Positions 1 through 7,515 of a stretch of DNA of 64,000 bases are shown one piece after another. The stretch's first letter is position 1. Each line of letters begins with the position of its first letter. Under the pieces are notes generated by a model. It worked only from the letters and a program-made list of their open reading frames with translations, was not told where the DNA came from and did not search any database. The translations under genes and the position numbers were made by a program. Source of the DNA: Sandaracinaceae bacterium (GTDB lineage: Bacteria; Myxococcota_A; Polyangia; Polyangiales; Sandaracinaceae); NCBI GenBank assembly GCA_040218145.1, contig JAVJQK010000076.1, positions 284,993 through 348,992 of the forward strand, read 5' to 3'.

Positions 1-866
1 CCGCCCCCGAGGCCGATGCGGTAGACGCGCTCCGACAGCCGGATGGGCATGGGCTCCGCGCTCATCGGGATCACCCCCGCCTCGCGATCGGTGATCCGCC
101 ACTCGTTCACCCCGAGGCTCTCCCGGATGTATCGAACGAGCGCCGTCTCGTAGACCGCGTCCCCCGGGACCTCGGTGCCGAACCAGGTGGCCTCGACGAG
201 CGCGCGCCGCGGGCCGTAGGGCAGGACATAGAAGAAGTGGACGCCGTGCTCCTGCGGCACCGCGAAGTCCATCAGGGTGGCCACGGTGGGGTCGAAGGCG
301 TCGCGGTCGGCTTCGATCTGCCAGCCCTCGAAGTGCTGGAGGAAGGCCACGTCGCGGCCGGGGCGGCTCGCGGCGCGGCGCGGCGGGGGGCGGGAGTCGA
401 AGGCGATGGGCGCGCGCAGGGTGCCGCCGCTCGTCTCCACCCGCACTCCGTCCGCGTGCTCGACGATCTCGCCCGCCGACGTGCCCAGCCGCAGCTCCAC
501 GCCCGGCTCCGCGCGCAGCCGGGCGAGCGCCCGGTCGTAGAACGCGTCCGACGGGAGGTGCTCGTAGCGGAGCCCGTCCGCGGAGCGCTCGACCCAGGGG
601 CCGTCGTGCCGCACGCGCCAGCGGCTCCAGCGCTTCGTGACGAGGTCCTCGAACGGGTGCTCGACCACGTTCCAGAAGCACCACGTGCGGTCGCGGCCGT
701 ACTCGGTGCGCGGGTCGACCAGGAGCAGACGCCGGCCGCCGAGCCCGCGCTCCACGAGGTGCCACGCGAGGCTGAGCCCCGCGCACCCGGCGCCGACGAT
801 CAGCACGTCGGCGTCGCTCAGCGCACCGCTCGGGCGAGCGCTTCGACCGTCTCGTCGAAGGAGCAC
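1..866 (-). CDS. crtY: Lycopene beta-cyclase, CrtY type (C-terminus cut by window edge)
   Basis: FAD/NAD-dependent enzyme that closes the end rings of lycopene during carotenoid synthesis. Reading leftwards, the N-terminus has a Rossmann dinucleotide motif (DVLIVGAGCAGLSLA) followed by YGRDRTWCFW, both typical of the family. Further on are FDSRPP, QHFEGW and HFFYVLPYGPRRALVEATW, the conserved cyclase core. About 280 of roughly 390 residues are present; the rest lies beyond position 1. The start is uncertain: a GTG at 866 behind AGGAG would overlap the upstream ATPase gene by about 50 bp, and other start codons nearer 820 would shorten it by some 15 residues. No other carotenoid gene is in the window, so the pathway neighbours, if any, lie to the left. 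The assignment rests on family motifs and is firm; the start is not. Confidence 0.88.
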   Translation of the reverse strand, partial: MLLRRDGRSARPSGALSDADVLIVGAGCAGLSLAWHLVERGLGGRRLLLVDPRTEYGRDRTWCFWNVVEHPFEDLVTKRWSRWRVRHDGPWVERSADGLRYEHLPSDAFYDRALARLRAEPGVELRLGTSAGEIVEHADGVRVETSGGTLRAPIAFDSRPPPRRAASRPGRDVAFLQHFEGWQIEADRDAFDPTVATLMDFAVPQEHGVHFFYVLPYGPRRALVEATWFGTEVPGDAVYETALVRYIRESLGVNEWRITDREAGVIPMSAEPMPIRLSERVYRIGLGG

Positions 867-2122
867 GTCTCTCCTCGGGGTTGGCGGAGGAAGGCCTCGA
901 TCGCGTCGATGCGCTCGAGGGCCGCGTCGAGCTGGGGGTCGCGCCCCGGCTCGTGCGCGCCGAGCAGGACCAGGTCCCGCTTCGCTTCGTAGACCGACAG
1001 GTGCGCCCGGAGCGCGCGCGCGTGCTCGACCTGCTGCGCGTCGGTCACCGCGTCCATCACCCGCGAGAGGCTGTGGAGCGGGTCGATGGCGGGCCAGCGC
1101 CCGCGCGCCGCGAGCTCCCGGTCGAGCACCACGTGCCCGTCCAGCACGCCGCGCACCTCGTCCGCGATGGGCTCGTCCATGTCGCCGCCCTCGACGAGCA
1201 CGGTGTAGACGGCGGTGATCGAGCCGCGCTCGCCCTGCCCCGTGCGCTCGAGCAGCTCGGGCAAGGCGGCGAAGACGCTCGGCGGGTAGCCGCGCCGCGC
1301 GGGCGGCTCCCCCGCCGCGAGCCCCACCTCGCGCGCCGCGCGGGCGAAGCGGGTCACGCTGTCCATCAAGAGCAGCACCCGCTGGCCCCGGTCCCGGTAG
1401 TACTCGGCGAGCGCGGTCGCGACCCAGGCCGATCGCATGCGCACCAGCGCGGGCGCGTCGCTCGTCGCGGCCACCACCACCGAGCGCGCGAGGCCCTCGG
1501 CGCCGAGGCCCTCCTCGACCAGCTCCCGCACCTCGCGGCCGCGCTCGCCGACCATGCCGATCACCACCACGTCCGCGTCGGCCTTGCGCGCGATGCGCCC
1601 GAGGAGCGTGCTCTTGCCCACGCCGCTGCCCGCGAAGAGGCCCACGCGCTGCCCCTCGCCCAGGGTCATCAGCCCGTCGATGGCGCGCACCCCCGTGACG
1701 AAGGGCGTCGTGATGCGGGCGCGCGAGAGCGGATCGGGCGCGGGCCGCATCACCGGCCAGGCCACCCCGGGCGGGAGCGGCCGACCGTCGATCGGCTGGC
1801 CCAGCCCGTCGATCACCCGGCCTCGCAGCGCGTCGCTCGCCTGGATCGCGAACGGCCGCCCGGTCGGGCGCACGGGCAGGTCGGGCCCCACCCCGCGGGC
1901 GTCTCCGAGCGGCAGCAGGGTCGCGTCGTCGAGCTCGAAGCCCACCACCTCCGCGAGCAGCGGGCCCTGGTCGCGCCGCAGGATCTCCACCACCTCGCCG
2001 ACCCGGACCCCCGGGATGGAGGCGCGAATGGTCAGGCCCACGAGCGCGCGCACCCGGCCCGTGACCGCCACCGAGTCGGTGGCGGCGAGCGTCGAGAGCG
2101 CGCGTTCGAGATCGAAGGCCAT
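818..2122 (-). CDS. FliI/SctN-type export ATPase (orphan)
   Basis: F1-beta-like hexameric ATPase of the flagellar (FliI) or injectisome (SctN/YscN) export apparatus, which energises unfolding and secretion of substrates at the inner membrane. The Walker A motif GLFAGSGVGKSTLL is near residue 165; the VVIGMVGERGREVREL segment and the Walker B stretch VLLLMDSVTRFARA follow, all diagnostic of the FliI/YscN family rather than of F-ATPase beta. Length (434 aa) is normal. Two ATG starts exist, at 2140 and 2122; the second has AGGG upstream and begins MAFDLERAL. No other flagellar or secretion gene (no FliH/SctL, SctV or SctC) is nearby, so the apparatus it serves cannot be told from context. It lies just upstream of the lycopene cyclase gene and may be co-transcribed with it. 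Confidence 0.85.
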   Translation of the reverse strand: MAFDLERALSTLAATDSVAVTGRVRALVGLTIRASIPGVRVGEVVEILRRDQGPLLAEVVGFELDDATLLPLGDARGVGPDLPVRPTGRPFAIQASDALRGRVIDGLGQPIDGRPLPPGVAWPVMRPAPDPLSRARITTPFVTGVRAIDGLMTLGEGQRVGLFAGSGVGKSTLLGRIARKADADVVVIGMVGERGREVRELVEEGLGAEGLARSVVVAATSDAPALVRMRSAWVATALAEYYRDRGQRVLLLMDSVTRFARAAREVGLAAGEPPARRGYPPSVFAALPELLERTGQGERGSITAVYTVLVEGGDMDEPIADEVRGVLDGHVVLDRELAARGRWPAIDPLHSLSRVMDAVTDAQQVEHARALRAHLSVYEAKRDLVLLGAHEPGRDPQLDAALERIDAIEAFLRQPRGETCSFDETVEALARAVR

Positions 2123-2182
2123 GTGCCGACCCTGCCACATAGGGCCCAGCGGCTGTAAATCGCAAGGCGTCCCGAGCGCGGC

Positions 2183-3283
2183 TCAGTCGAAGAGCGCCTT
2201 GAGCTTGTCGAGGAAGCTCTTCTGCTGCGGGTGGACCTCTTCGCCCATCTCCGCCGCGAGGTCGTGGATCAGCTGCTTCTGCTTCTTGCTGATCTTCTCG
2301 GGCACCTCGACCACGATCTTCACCAGCTCGTCGCCCTTGCCGTAGCCGCCGAGCACCGGGATGCCCTTGCCGCGGAGCCGGAAGATCTTGCCCGACTGCG
2401 TGCCGGCGGGGATGCGCATCTTCACGCGGCCGTCGAGCGTGGGCACGTCGATCTGCGCGCCGAGCACCGCCTGCGGGAAGCTGATCGGCACGGTCACGCG
2501 CACGTCGGCGCCGTCGCGCTGAAAGAGCGGGTGCGGCTCCACCACGATGCGCACGTGCAGGTCGCCCGCGCCGCCGCGGCCGCGCTCGCCGCCGCCCTTG
2601 ACGGTGCGGATGGAGCCGTCCTCGACCCCGGCCGGGATCTTGACGTCGAGCTCCTCGGACCGGGGCACGACCCCGTCGCCCGCGCAGGCGTGGCAGGGCT
2701 TCTCGATGCGCTTGCCCGAGCCGCCGCAGGTCGCGCAGGGGCGGGCCACGCTGAAGAAGCCGCGCTGGTAGCGCACCTCGCCCTTGCCGCTGCACTGGGC
2801 GCACGCGCTGACGGTGGTCCCCGCCGCCGCGCCGCTCCCGTCGCACTCCTCGCAAGGCTGGGCGCGCTGGATGGTGATGCTCTTGTCGGCCCCGAGCGCG
2901 GCCTCCTCGAAGCTGACGTTCAGGTCCACCTCGATGTCGCCGCCCACGCGCGCGCGCCGCATGCCGCCGCCGAAGACGCCGCCGAAGAGCCCCTCGAGCA
3001 GGTCGCCGAAGGAGGAGAAGTCGACCCGCTCGTACGGCGTGCCGCCGCCCGCGTTCTGGAAGGCGGCGTGGCCCATCCGGTCGTAGCGGCGGCGCTTCTC
3101 GTCGTCGGAGAGCACCGCGTAGGCCTCGGTGGCCTCCTTGAAGCGCGCCTCGGCCGCCGCGTCGCCCGGGTTGCGGTCGGGGTGAGAGGCGAGCGCGATC
3201 TTGCGGAACGCCCGCTTGATCTCGTCGAGCGAGGCCCCTTTGTTCACGCCGAGCGTGTCGTAGTAGTCCCGCTTTGGCGCCAC
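2183..3283 (-). CDS. dnaJ: Chaperone DnaJ (Hsp40)
   Basis: Co-chaperone that delivers unfolded proteins to DnaK and stimulates its ATPase. The order is classic type I DnaJ: J-domain at the N-terminus with the HPD tripeptide (ASHPDRNPGD), a Gly/Phe-rich stretch (GLFGGVFGGGMRR), a zinc-binding region with four CxxCxGxG-type repeats (CEECDGSG, CAQCSGKG, CATCGGSG, CHACAGDG), and the C-terminal peptide-binding domain. The start chosen is GTG at 3283 (MAPKRDYYDTLGV), which matches where other DnaJ proteins begin; an upstream GTG at 3319 would add 12 residues but its AGGA sits directly against the start codon. dnaK and grpE are not adjacent, so this is a stand-alone copy. A 21/22-bp repeat array lies upstream. 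Confidence 0.95.
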   Translation of the reverse strand: MAPKRDYYDTLGVNKGASLDEIKRAFRKIALASHPDRNPGDAAAEARFKEATEAYAVLSDDEKRRRYDRMGHAAFQNAGGGTPYERVDFSSFGDLLEGLFGGVFGGGMRRARVGGDIEVDLNVSFEEAALGADKSITIQRAQPCEECDGSGAAAGTTVSACAQCSGKGEVRYQRGFFSVARPCATCGGSGKRIEKPCHACAGDGVVPRSEELDVKIPAGVEDGSIRTVKGGGERGRGGAGDLHVRIVVEPHPLFQRDGADVRVTVPISFPQAVLGAQIDVPTLDGRVKMRIPAGTQSGKIFRLRGKGIPVLGGYGKGDELVKIVVEVPEKISKKQKQLIHDLAAEMGEEVHPQQKSFLDKLKALFD

Positions 3284-3395
3284 GGCGGGGGACTCTAGCA
3301 GGGCGTCGACGAACTTCACTCCTCGTCTTCGCTCTCGAGCCGAGGAGGCAGGAGTCCCGGCTCTCCCGTCGTCGCCGAGCCTGAGAAGCCATTCG

Positions 3396-3682
3396 CGCGA
3401 CCCGCCCCCGCGATCGGGTGATGCGCCCCCCCATTCCGCGGCATGCGCCCCCCCATTCGGTCGATGCGCCCCCGCGATCGCGCGACCCGCCCCCGCGATC
3501 GGTTGATGCGCCCCCGCGATCGGTTGATGCGCCCCCCGTGGGGGCGGGTCTCGCCAATAGGGGGGCGGGTCCGGCTAATAGGGGGGCGGGTCAACGCTAA
3601 TAGGGGGGCGGGTCGACGCTAATAGGGGGGCGGGTCCAGCCAATGGGGGGGCGGGTCTCGCTAATAGGGGGGCGTATCCCAG
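3396..3682. repeat. Inverted array of 14 units with 21-22 bp period
   Basis: Seven C-rich units (consensus around GATGCGCCCCC followed by GCGATCGGTT or ATTCGGT) begin at 3400, 3421, 3443, 3464, 3485, 3506 and 3527. They are followed by seven G-rich units (AATAGGGGGGCGGGTC plus 5-6 variable bases) at about 3535, 3556, 3577, 3599, 3621, 3642 and 3663. The two halves are roughly reverse complements, meeting near 3537 at CCCCCCGTGGGGGCG. The spacing is 21 or 22 bp throughout, i.e. two helical turns. The array fills most of the 554-bp gap between dnaJ and the ADP-ribosylglycohydrolase gene, so it sits between two divergent genes. Nothing recognisable is in the remaining 150 bp up to 3837. Repetitive peptides encoded on either strand are by-products. 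Confidence 0.85.
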
Positions 3683-3837
3683 GACTGGGAGGGGTGAGGC
3701 CCGTCGATGTCCCGGAACGAGGGCGGTCGGGCGGTTTCGGCGAGGACGAGGGTCGCCGAATGGGGGCGGCTGTCGCGTGGGCATGGCTCGAGGACCAACC
3801 CGTTGAGGCAACTCCAGGGTCGTGGGAACGTGCGGCG

Positions 3838-6141
3838 ATGGGCGACGAAGGGCAGCTCAGCCTCCTCGACATCGCGGCCGGCCCCGCGACCCCCGAAGTG
3901 GCGGTCTCCGAGGAGAGCGCCTCCGTGCGCTGGATCGCGGGCGTCGAGCCGGGGCGCCTCGGGCGGGTCTCGTTCGGCGCGCTGGACGTGCTGCGGGACG
4001 CCTCGAAGGCGAGCGTGTTCGTCGGGGTGGGCGTCGACCGCGCCGCGTTCGCGCGGGCCGCGGACGACGCGGACCTGGCCGTGCGCTGGACCGAGACGCC
4101 GGACGAGGAGCGACACATCGCCGCCCTCGCCTTCGACCTGCGCCACGGACGCCGCTGCGTGTTGATCGGACAAGAGCCCGACACCGCGATGCTGGCCGCG
4201 CTGGTCATGGTCGAGCGCGGCGCCAAGCCGTCCGAGGCCATCGCCGCGCTGGGCGGCAAGGCGGTGTTCGGCCCGGAGAGAGAGGCGACGATCCGAGCCA
4301 GGAGAGCCGAAGCCCGAGAAGCCTTCGCCCTGCGCGCTTCTCGCCAGGCCGGCGCCGCGGTGGCCGCGAGCGGTCCCGGATCCGCCGCCGCACCCGTTGC
4401 CGCGCCCCCTGCCGCGTCCGTTCCCGCTGCCGCGTCCGTTCCCGCTGCCGCGTCCGTTCCCGCTGCCGCGTCCGTTCCCGCTGCCGCGTCCGTTCCCGCT
4501 GCCGCTCCCGTTTCCGCTGCCGTTCCCGTTCCCGCTGCCGTTCCCGAGTCCGCTGCCGCTCCCGAGTCCGCATCATCCGAGTCCGCTGCCGAGTCCGAGT
4601 CCACTGCCGCGTCCGCAGCCGCGTCCGCAGCCGCGTCCGCAGCCGCTGCCGCTCCCGTTCCCGCTGCCGTTCCCGTTCCCGTTCCCGTTTCCGCTCCCGC
4701 TCCCGCTCCCGTTCCCGCATCCGAGTCCGCTCCCGCTGCCGAGTCCGCTCCCGCATCCGAGTCCGCAGCCGCTCCCGCTGCCGAGTCCGCATCCGCATCC
4801 GAGTCCGAGTCCGCAGCCGAATCCGCTCTCGGGTCCGACTCCGGCGCCGGGTCCGACTCCGCTGCTGGCTCCGACTCTGTTGCTGCGTCCGCATCAGAGT
4901 CCGCTGCTGCGCCCGCATCGGAGTCCGCATCGGAGTCCGCAGCCGAATCCGCTCTCGGGTCCGACTCCGGCGCCGGGTCCGCCTCCGTTGCCGGGTCCGA
5001 GTCCGCTGCCGCGTCCGCATCCGAGTCCGCTGCCGCCGCGTCCGATTCCGAACCCGAAACCGCGTCCGCTTCCGAACCCGCGTCCTCCGAACCAGCCTCC
5101 GCTCGCCAAGCCACGTCAGAGGCGCGCGCGGCCGATCCCTCCAGCGCGACGTCCGCCGCGGTCCCTTCAGCTCGCGCCCCCTCCCGCGAGGCGCGCGTCC
5201 GCGGGGCGGTCCTGGGCGCGGCGATCGGGGACGCGATGGGGCACCCGACGGAGTTCGTCGGCTCCTTCGAGGCCATCCGCGACAAGTGGCCGCCGGACGG
5301 CGTGACCGGATACGCGCTCACCTGGGAGCGCGACGGGAAGCGGTTTGCTCCCTACACCGACGACACCCAGATGGCCGAGCTCGTCGTGCGCGCGCTCCTC
5401 TGGAGGCGCGAGCGCGGCGCGGATCTCGACGCGACCATGCGGCACCTCGGCGGGCTCTTCGCCGAGTGGGCCGAGGACCCGCAGGGCGGACACCGCGCGC
5501 CGGGCAACGCGTGCCTGCTCGGATCGCGCAACCTCGCGCGCGGTGTGCCCTGGTTCGAGGCGGGCGGCGAGCGGGCGGGCGGCTGCGGCTCCGTCATGCG
5601 GGCCTACCCCTTCGGGCTCCTCTTCTCGGCCGACCTCGAGCGCGCCGAGGCGTGGTCCGTCGCGCACTCCAAGCTGACGCACCGCGACCCCATCGCGCTC
5701 GCCGCGTGCGCCGCCATGGCCGTCGGCGTCGCGCATCTGCTGAACGACGCCTCCCCGCTCCACGCCCTCAGCGAGATGATCGGCGCCGCCTGCCGCTACA
5801 GCGCGAGCACGGGCGCGATGATGGCGCAGGCGCTCGACGAAGCGCAGCGCGGCGTGCCGCCCGAGGTCACCCTGAAGCGCCTCGAAGGCTGGGCCGCGCA
5901 CGAGGCCATCGCGGCCGGCGTCTACCTCTTCGCCCGCCACCCCGAAGACGCCCGCGCCGCGATCCTCGAGGCGGCCAACACCCCCGGCGACAGCGACAGC
6001 CTCGCCACCCTCGCGGGCGCGCTCGTGGGCGCTCACGGCGGCGTCGACGTGCTCCCGGCCGAGTGGATCGCCGAGCTCGAGCGGAGCGACGCCCTCGACG
6101 CGCTGGCCCGGAGTCTGGCTCGCGCAGAGCTCGACGAATGA
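3838..6141 (+). CDS. ADP-ribosylglycohydrolase with N-terminal phosphatase-like domain and long Ala/Ser/Glu/Pro linker
   Basis: Predicted to remove ADP-ribose from protein or small-molecule targets. The C-terminal third (from about residue 440, [18 protein letters not shown]) is a complete DraG/ARH fold: the first metal-binding motif YTDDTQM is at T507-D508-D509-T510, and the second is GDSDS near residue 718, where the usual GDTDT carries Ser for Thr. Residues 1-180 resemble a dual-specificity phosphatase fold ending [17 protein letters not shown], where the catalytic HCxxGxxRS loop should be; Cys and Arg are absent, so this part is probably a binding module. Residues 180-425 are low-complexity A/S/P/E/V encoded by hexanucleotide repeats. 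ATG at 3838 is the most plausible start ([11 protein letters not shown]), just before the folded N-terminus. The C-terminal codons and stop form one copy of a 27-bp direct repeat recurring at 7058. Confidence 0.8.
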   Translation: MGDEGQLSLLDIAAGPATPEVAVSEESASVRWIAGVEPGRLGRVSFGALDVLRDASKASVFVGVGVDRAAFARAADDADLAVRWTETPDEERHIAALAFDLRHGRRCVLIGQEPDTAMLAALVMVERGAKPSEAIAALGGKAVFGPEREATIRARRAEAREAFALRASRQAGAAVAASGPGSAAAPVAAPPAASVPAAASVPAAASVPAAASVPAAASVPAAAPVSAAVPVPAAVPESAAAPESASSESAAESESTAASAAASAAASAAAAAPVPAAVPVPVPVSAPAPAPVPASESAPAAESAPASESAAAPAAESASASESESAAESALGSDSGAGSDSAAGSDSVAASASESAAAPASESASESAAESALGSDSGAGSASVAGSESAAASASESAAAASDSEPETASASEPASSEPASARQATSEARAADPSSATSAAVPSARAPSREARVRGAVLGAAIGDAMGHPTEFVGSFEAIRDKWPPDGVTGYALTWERDGKRFAPYTDDTQMAELVVRALLWRRERGADLDATMRHLGGLFAEWAEDPQGGHRAPGNACLLGSRNLARGVPWFEAGGERAGGCGSVMRAYPFGLLFSADLERAEAWSVAHSKLTHRDPIALAACAAMAVGVAHLLNDASPLHALSEMIGAACRYSASTGAMMAQALDEAQRGVPPEVTLKRLEGWAAHEAIAAGVYLFARHPEDARAAILEAANTPGDSDSLATLAGALVGAHGGVDVLPAEWIAELERSDALDALARSLARAELDE
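4375..5110 (+). repeat. In-frame hexanucleotide/18-bp tandem repeat region
   Basis: Inside the ADP-ribosylglycohydrolase gene. It starts with perfect 18-bp repeats of GCTGCCGCGTCCGTTCCC (about 4429-4510), then degrades to mixed hexamers such as GCTCCC, GAGTCC and GCATCC. It encodes about 245 residues of Ala, Ser, Pro, Glu and Val with no predicted fold, joining the phosphatase-like and glycohydrolase domains. Length probably varies between strains by replication slippage (inference). Confidence 0.85.
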
Positions 6142-6142
6142 A
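6116..6142 (+). repeat. 27-bp direct repeat, copy 1 (3' end of glycohydrolase gene)
   Basis: Contains TGGCTCGCGCAGAG, three bases with two differences, then GACGAATGAA; 25 of 27 positions match copy 2 at 7058-7084. Similarity continues weakly for some bases on each side. This copy encodes the last residues (LARAELDE) and the stop codon of the ADP-ribosylglycohydrolase. Confidence 0.8.
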
Positions 6143-6192
6143 CGGGTGACTTGGCGATGGCTGGAGGATGTCGGATGTGACATCTTGGGTGC

Positions 6193-6609
6193 GTGAAGGA
6201 TCGGCTCGTCGAGATCGTGCGGAGGCGGCGTCGGGAGCTCGGGTGGACGCAACGTGAGCTCGCGCGGGCGGTGGGTTCGAGCGCCTCGCGCATCTCCAAG
6301 CTGGAGCACGGAGACGCGAGCGTGTCCCTCGAGCTCGTCGCTCGCTGTCTGGAGGCGATGTCGGTCACGTTGAAGCTCGACCCCGACGACGCGCTCGACC
6401 CGCTGCGCCAGCCGGGGCTCACCGAGCATCACCGCGCGGAGCTCTCCCGTGAGCTCCTGAGACGTCGGATCGCGGCGCGCATCGCGGAGCGCGAGGGCGT
6501 CGACCCGGACGACGTGCGTCACGCGCTGGCCAACCTCGAGCTCGAGCCGCTCGAGCGCCTGCGCCGGATGTTCCAACGTGCCCGACTCCATCGACAGTCC
6601 GTTCACTGA
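6193..6609 (+). CDS. XRE/Cro-type helix-turn-helix regulator
   Basis: Small DNA-binding protein of 138 aa starting at GTG 6193. Residues 5-60 form an XRE HTH (RRRELGWTQRELARAVGSSASRISKLEHGDASVSLELVARC in outline, here split by function: helix 2 WTQRELARAV, recognition helix SASRISKLE). The C-terminal half is charged and mostly helical with no known domain. Its 3' end overlaps the start of the nucleotidyltransferase gene by 32 bp, so the two are translated together. This arrangement resembles antitoxin/toxin pairs in which the HTH protein represses the operon (AbiE-like type IV systems), but the partner role is inferred. The pair sits between two copies of a 27-bp direct repeat. Confidence 0.8.
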   Translation: MKDRLVEIVRRRRRELGWTQRELARAVGSSASRISKLEHGDASVSLELVARCLEAMSVTLKLDPDDALDPLRQPGLTEHHRAELSRELLRRRIAARIAEREGVDPDDVRHALANLELEPLERLRRMFQRARLHRQSVH

Positions 6610-7036
6610 CGAAGAGCTGACGTTCTTCCAGGGGCTCACCGAGCGCGGCGTGCGCTTCGTGCTCGTCGGGCTGTCGGCGGCCGTGGTGCAGGGGGCGGAT
6701 ACGACGACGCAGGACCTCGATGTCTGGTTCGAGTCGCTCGGAGACTCCGGGATCGGGGAGGCGGCGCACGACGCGGGCGGGTTCTTCGCGACCCGCACTC
6801 ATCCGCCGATGATCGGAGGTCGCGGGCTCGAGAGGATCGACGTCGTCACGCACTGCGATGGCCTCGAGGGTTTCGACGCCGAGTACGCGCGGACCAAGAC
6901 GCTGAAGCTGGGCGAAGTCGAGCTCCGAGTCCTCGACCTCGAGCGCATCATCGCGAGCAAGGAGGCGGCCGGGCGGCCAAAGGACCTCGCGGTGTTGCCC
7001 GCGCTCAGGGCCGCGCTCGCGGCCGCGCGGGGCTGA
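6578..7036 (+). CDS. Nucleotidyltransferase-fold protein (AbiEii/MNT-like)
   Basis: 152-residue minimal nucleotidyltransferase-like protein starting at GTG 6578 inside the end of the HTH gene. The N-terminal core RFVLVGLSAAVVQGADTT leads into the metal-binding pair D46-L-D48 (TTTQDLDVWFE), the pattern of the DNA-polymerase-beta-like superfamily seen in AbiEii toxins and DUF6036-like proteins. The usual GG before the A..xG helix is GL here, a small departure. A second conserved part near the C-terminus (IIASKEAAGRPKDLAVLPAL) matches the KD-containing helix of that family. It might transfer a nucleotide to tRNA or protein as a toxin, or be a housekeeping enzyme; the overlap with an HTH gene favours a regulated toxin-antitoxin-like module. 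Confidence 0.72.
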   Translation: MPDSIDSPFTDEELTFFQGLTERGVRFVLVGLSAAVVQGADTTTQDLDVWFESLGDSGIGEAAHDAGGFFATRTHPPMIGGRGLERIDVVTHCDGLEGFDAEYARTKTLKLGEVELRVLDLERIIASKEAAGRPKDLAVLPALRAALAAARG

Positions 7037-7057
7037 CCCCCGGACGTCGCGCGGAAC

Positions 7058-7084
7058 TTGGCTCGCGCAGAGTTTGACGAATGA
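7058..7084 (+). repeat. 27-bp direct repeat, copy 2
   Basis: Matches 6116-6142 at 25 of 27 bases, 942 bp downstream. Here it is non-coding and ends with the same GACGAATGAA that holds the glycohydrolase stop codon in copy 1. It closes the bracket around the HTH-nucleotidyltransferase pair. Confidence 0.8.
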
Positions 7085-7086
7085 AT

Positions 7087-7130
7087 AGGATCGTCCCTGC
7101 CTCCGCGCTGCAGCGCGAACGGGATCGTCC
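7087..7130. repeat. Short repeat pair around a 14-bp palindrome
   Basis: GGATCGTCCC occurs at 7087-7096 and 7121-7130 on either side of the perfect palindrome CGCGCTGCAGCGCG (7103-7116). It lies between the nucleotidyltransferase gene and the convergent STAS-like gene, so it could be a weak hairpin ending both transcripts. No T-run follows on either strand. Confidence 0.4.
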
Positions 7131-7134
7131 CCGC

Positions 7135-7470
7135 TCAGGGTGCGCGGTCGAGGATCGTGTAGGGGACGCCGAGGAAGGTCGCGAAGAGGCGGGCGCCCAT
7201 CTGGGTGAGCTGCGACCGGCTGACGATGGTGAGAGAGAGGATCTGCCCACGGCGCGGCCAGACCGCCGTCTGCCAGGCCTTCCGGGTGGCCGGCGCGTAC
7301 GCCTCCACCTCGCTGAGGTCGAGCAACAGATGCACGGACGCGTCTCCCATCACCTCGACGCAGCGCGCCGCGGACGCGCGCCCCGTCTCGGCGTCGAGCC
7401 TGCCCCGGAAGCAGACGCGAACTCGGGAGTCGGGGTCTCGCTCGACGGTCCAGCTCGGCGATTCGGCCAC
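7135..7470 (-). CDS. STAS/SpoIIAA-like small protein
   Basis: 111 residues, cytoplasmic. The pattern VRVCFRGRLDAETGRASAARCVEVMGDA, then HLLLDLSEVEAYAPATRKAW, matches the beta-alpha layout of STAS/SpoIIAA-like proteins (strand, 'G.ld.et' turn, then a 'l.LDLS.v....p' strand). The usual phosphorylated Ser/Thr after the DLS strand cannot be assigned with certainty. Many myxobacterial proteins of this type are of unknown role. It is the last of four same-strand genes (10108 to 7135) with 4- and 16-bp overlaps upstream and a 45-bp gap before it, so it is probably in the same transcript as the P-loop kinase. Confidence 0.6.
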   Translation of the reverse strand: MAESPSWTVERDPDSRVRVCFRGRLDAETGRASAARCVEVMGDASVHLLLDLSEVEAYAPATRKAWQTAVWPRRGQILSLTIVSRSQLTQMGARLFATFLGVPYTILDRAP

Positions 7471-7515
7471 GGCTGGGATTGTAACGGCAGACGCTCAGGT
7501 CCATGAATGGCGTCG

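Noticed and set aside
3396..3682. CRISPR array
   Set aside because: The units are adjacent without unique spacers of 25-40 bp, the halves are inverted, and no cas gene is near.
4205..5020. Arg/Thr-rich minus-strand frame that looks like an RT-repeat protein
   Set aside because: Product of reading the hexanucleotide repeat in another frame; no codon bias or homologous domain.
3597..5321. Long minus-strand reading frame rich in Asp/Ala/Ser
   Set aside because: It is the reverse strand of the Ser/Ala/Pro hexamer region of the glycohydrolase gene and runs into the inverted array; no ribosome site or domain.
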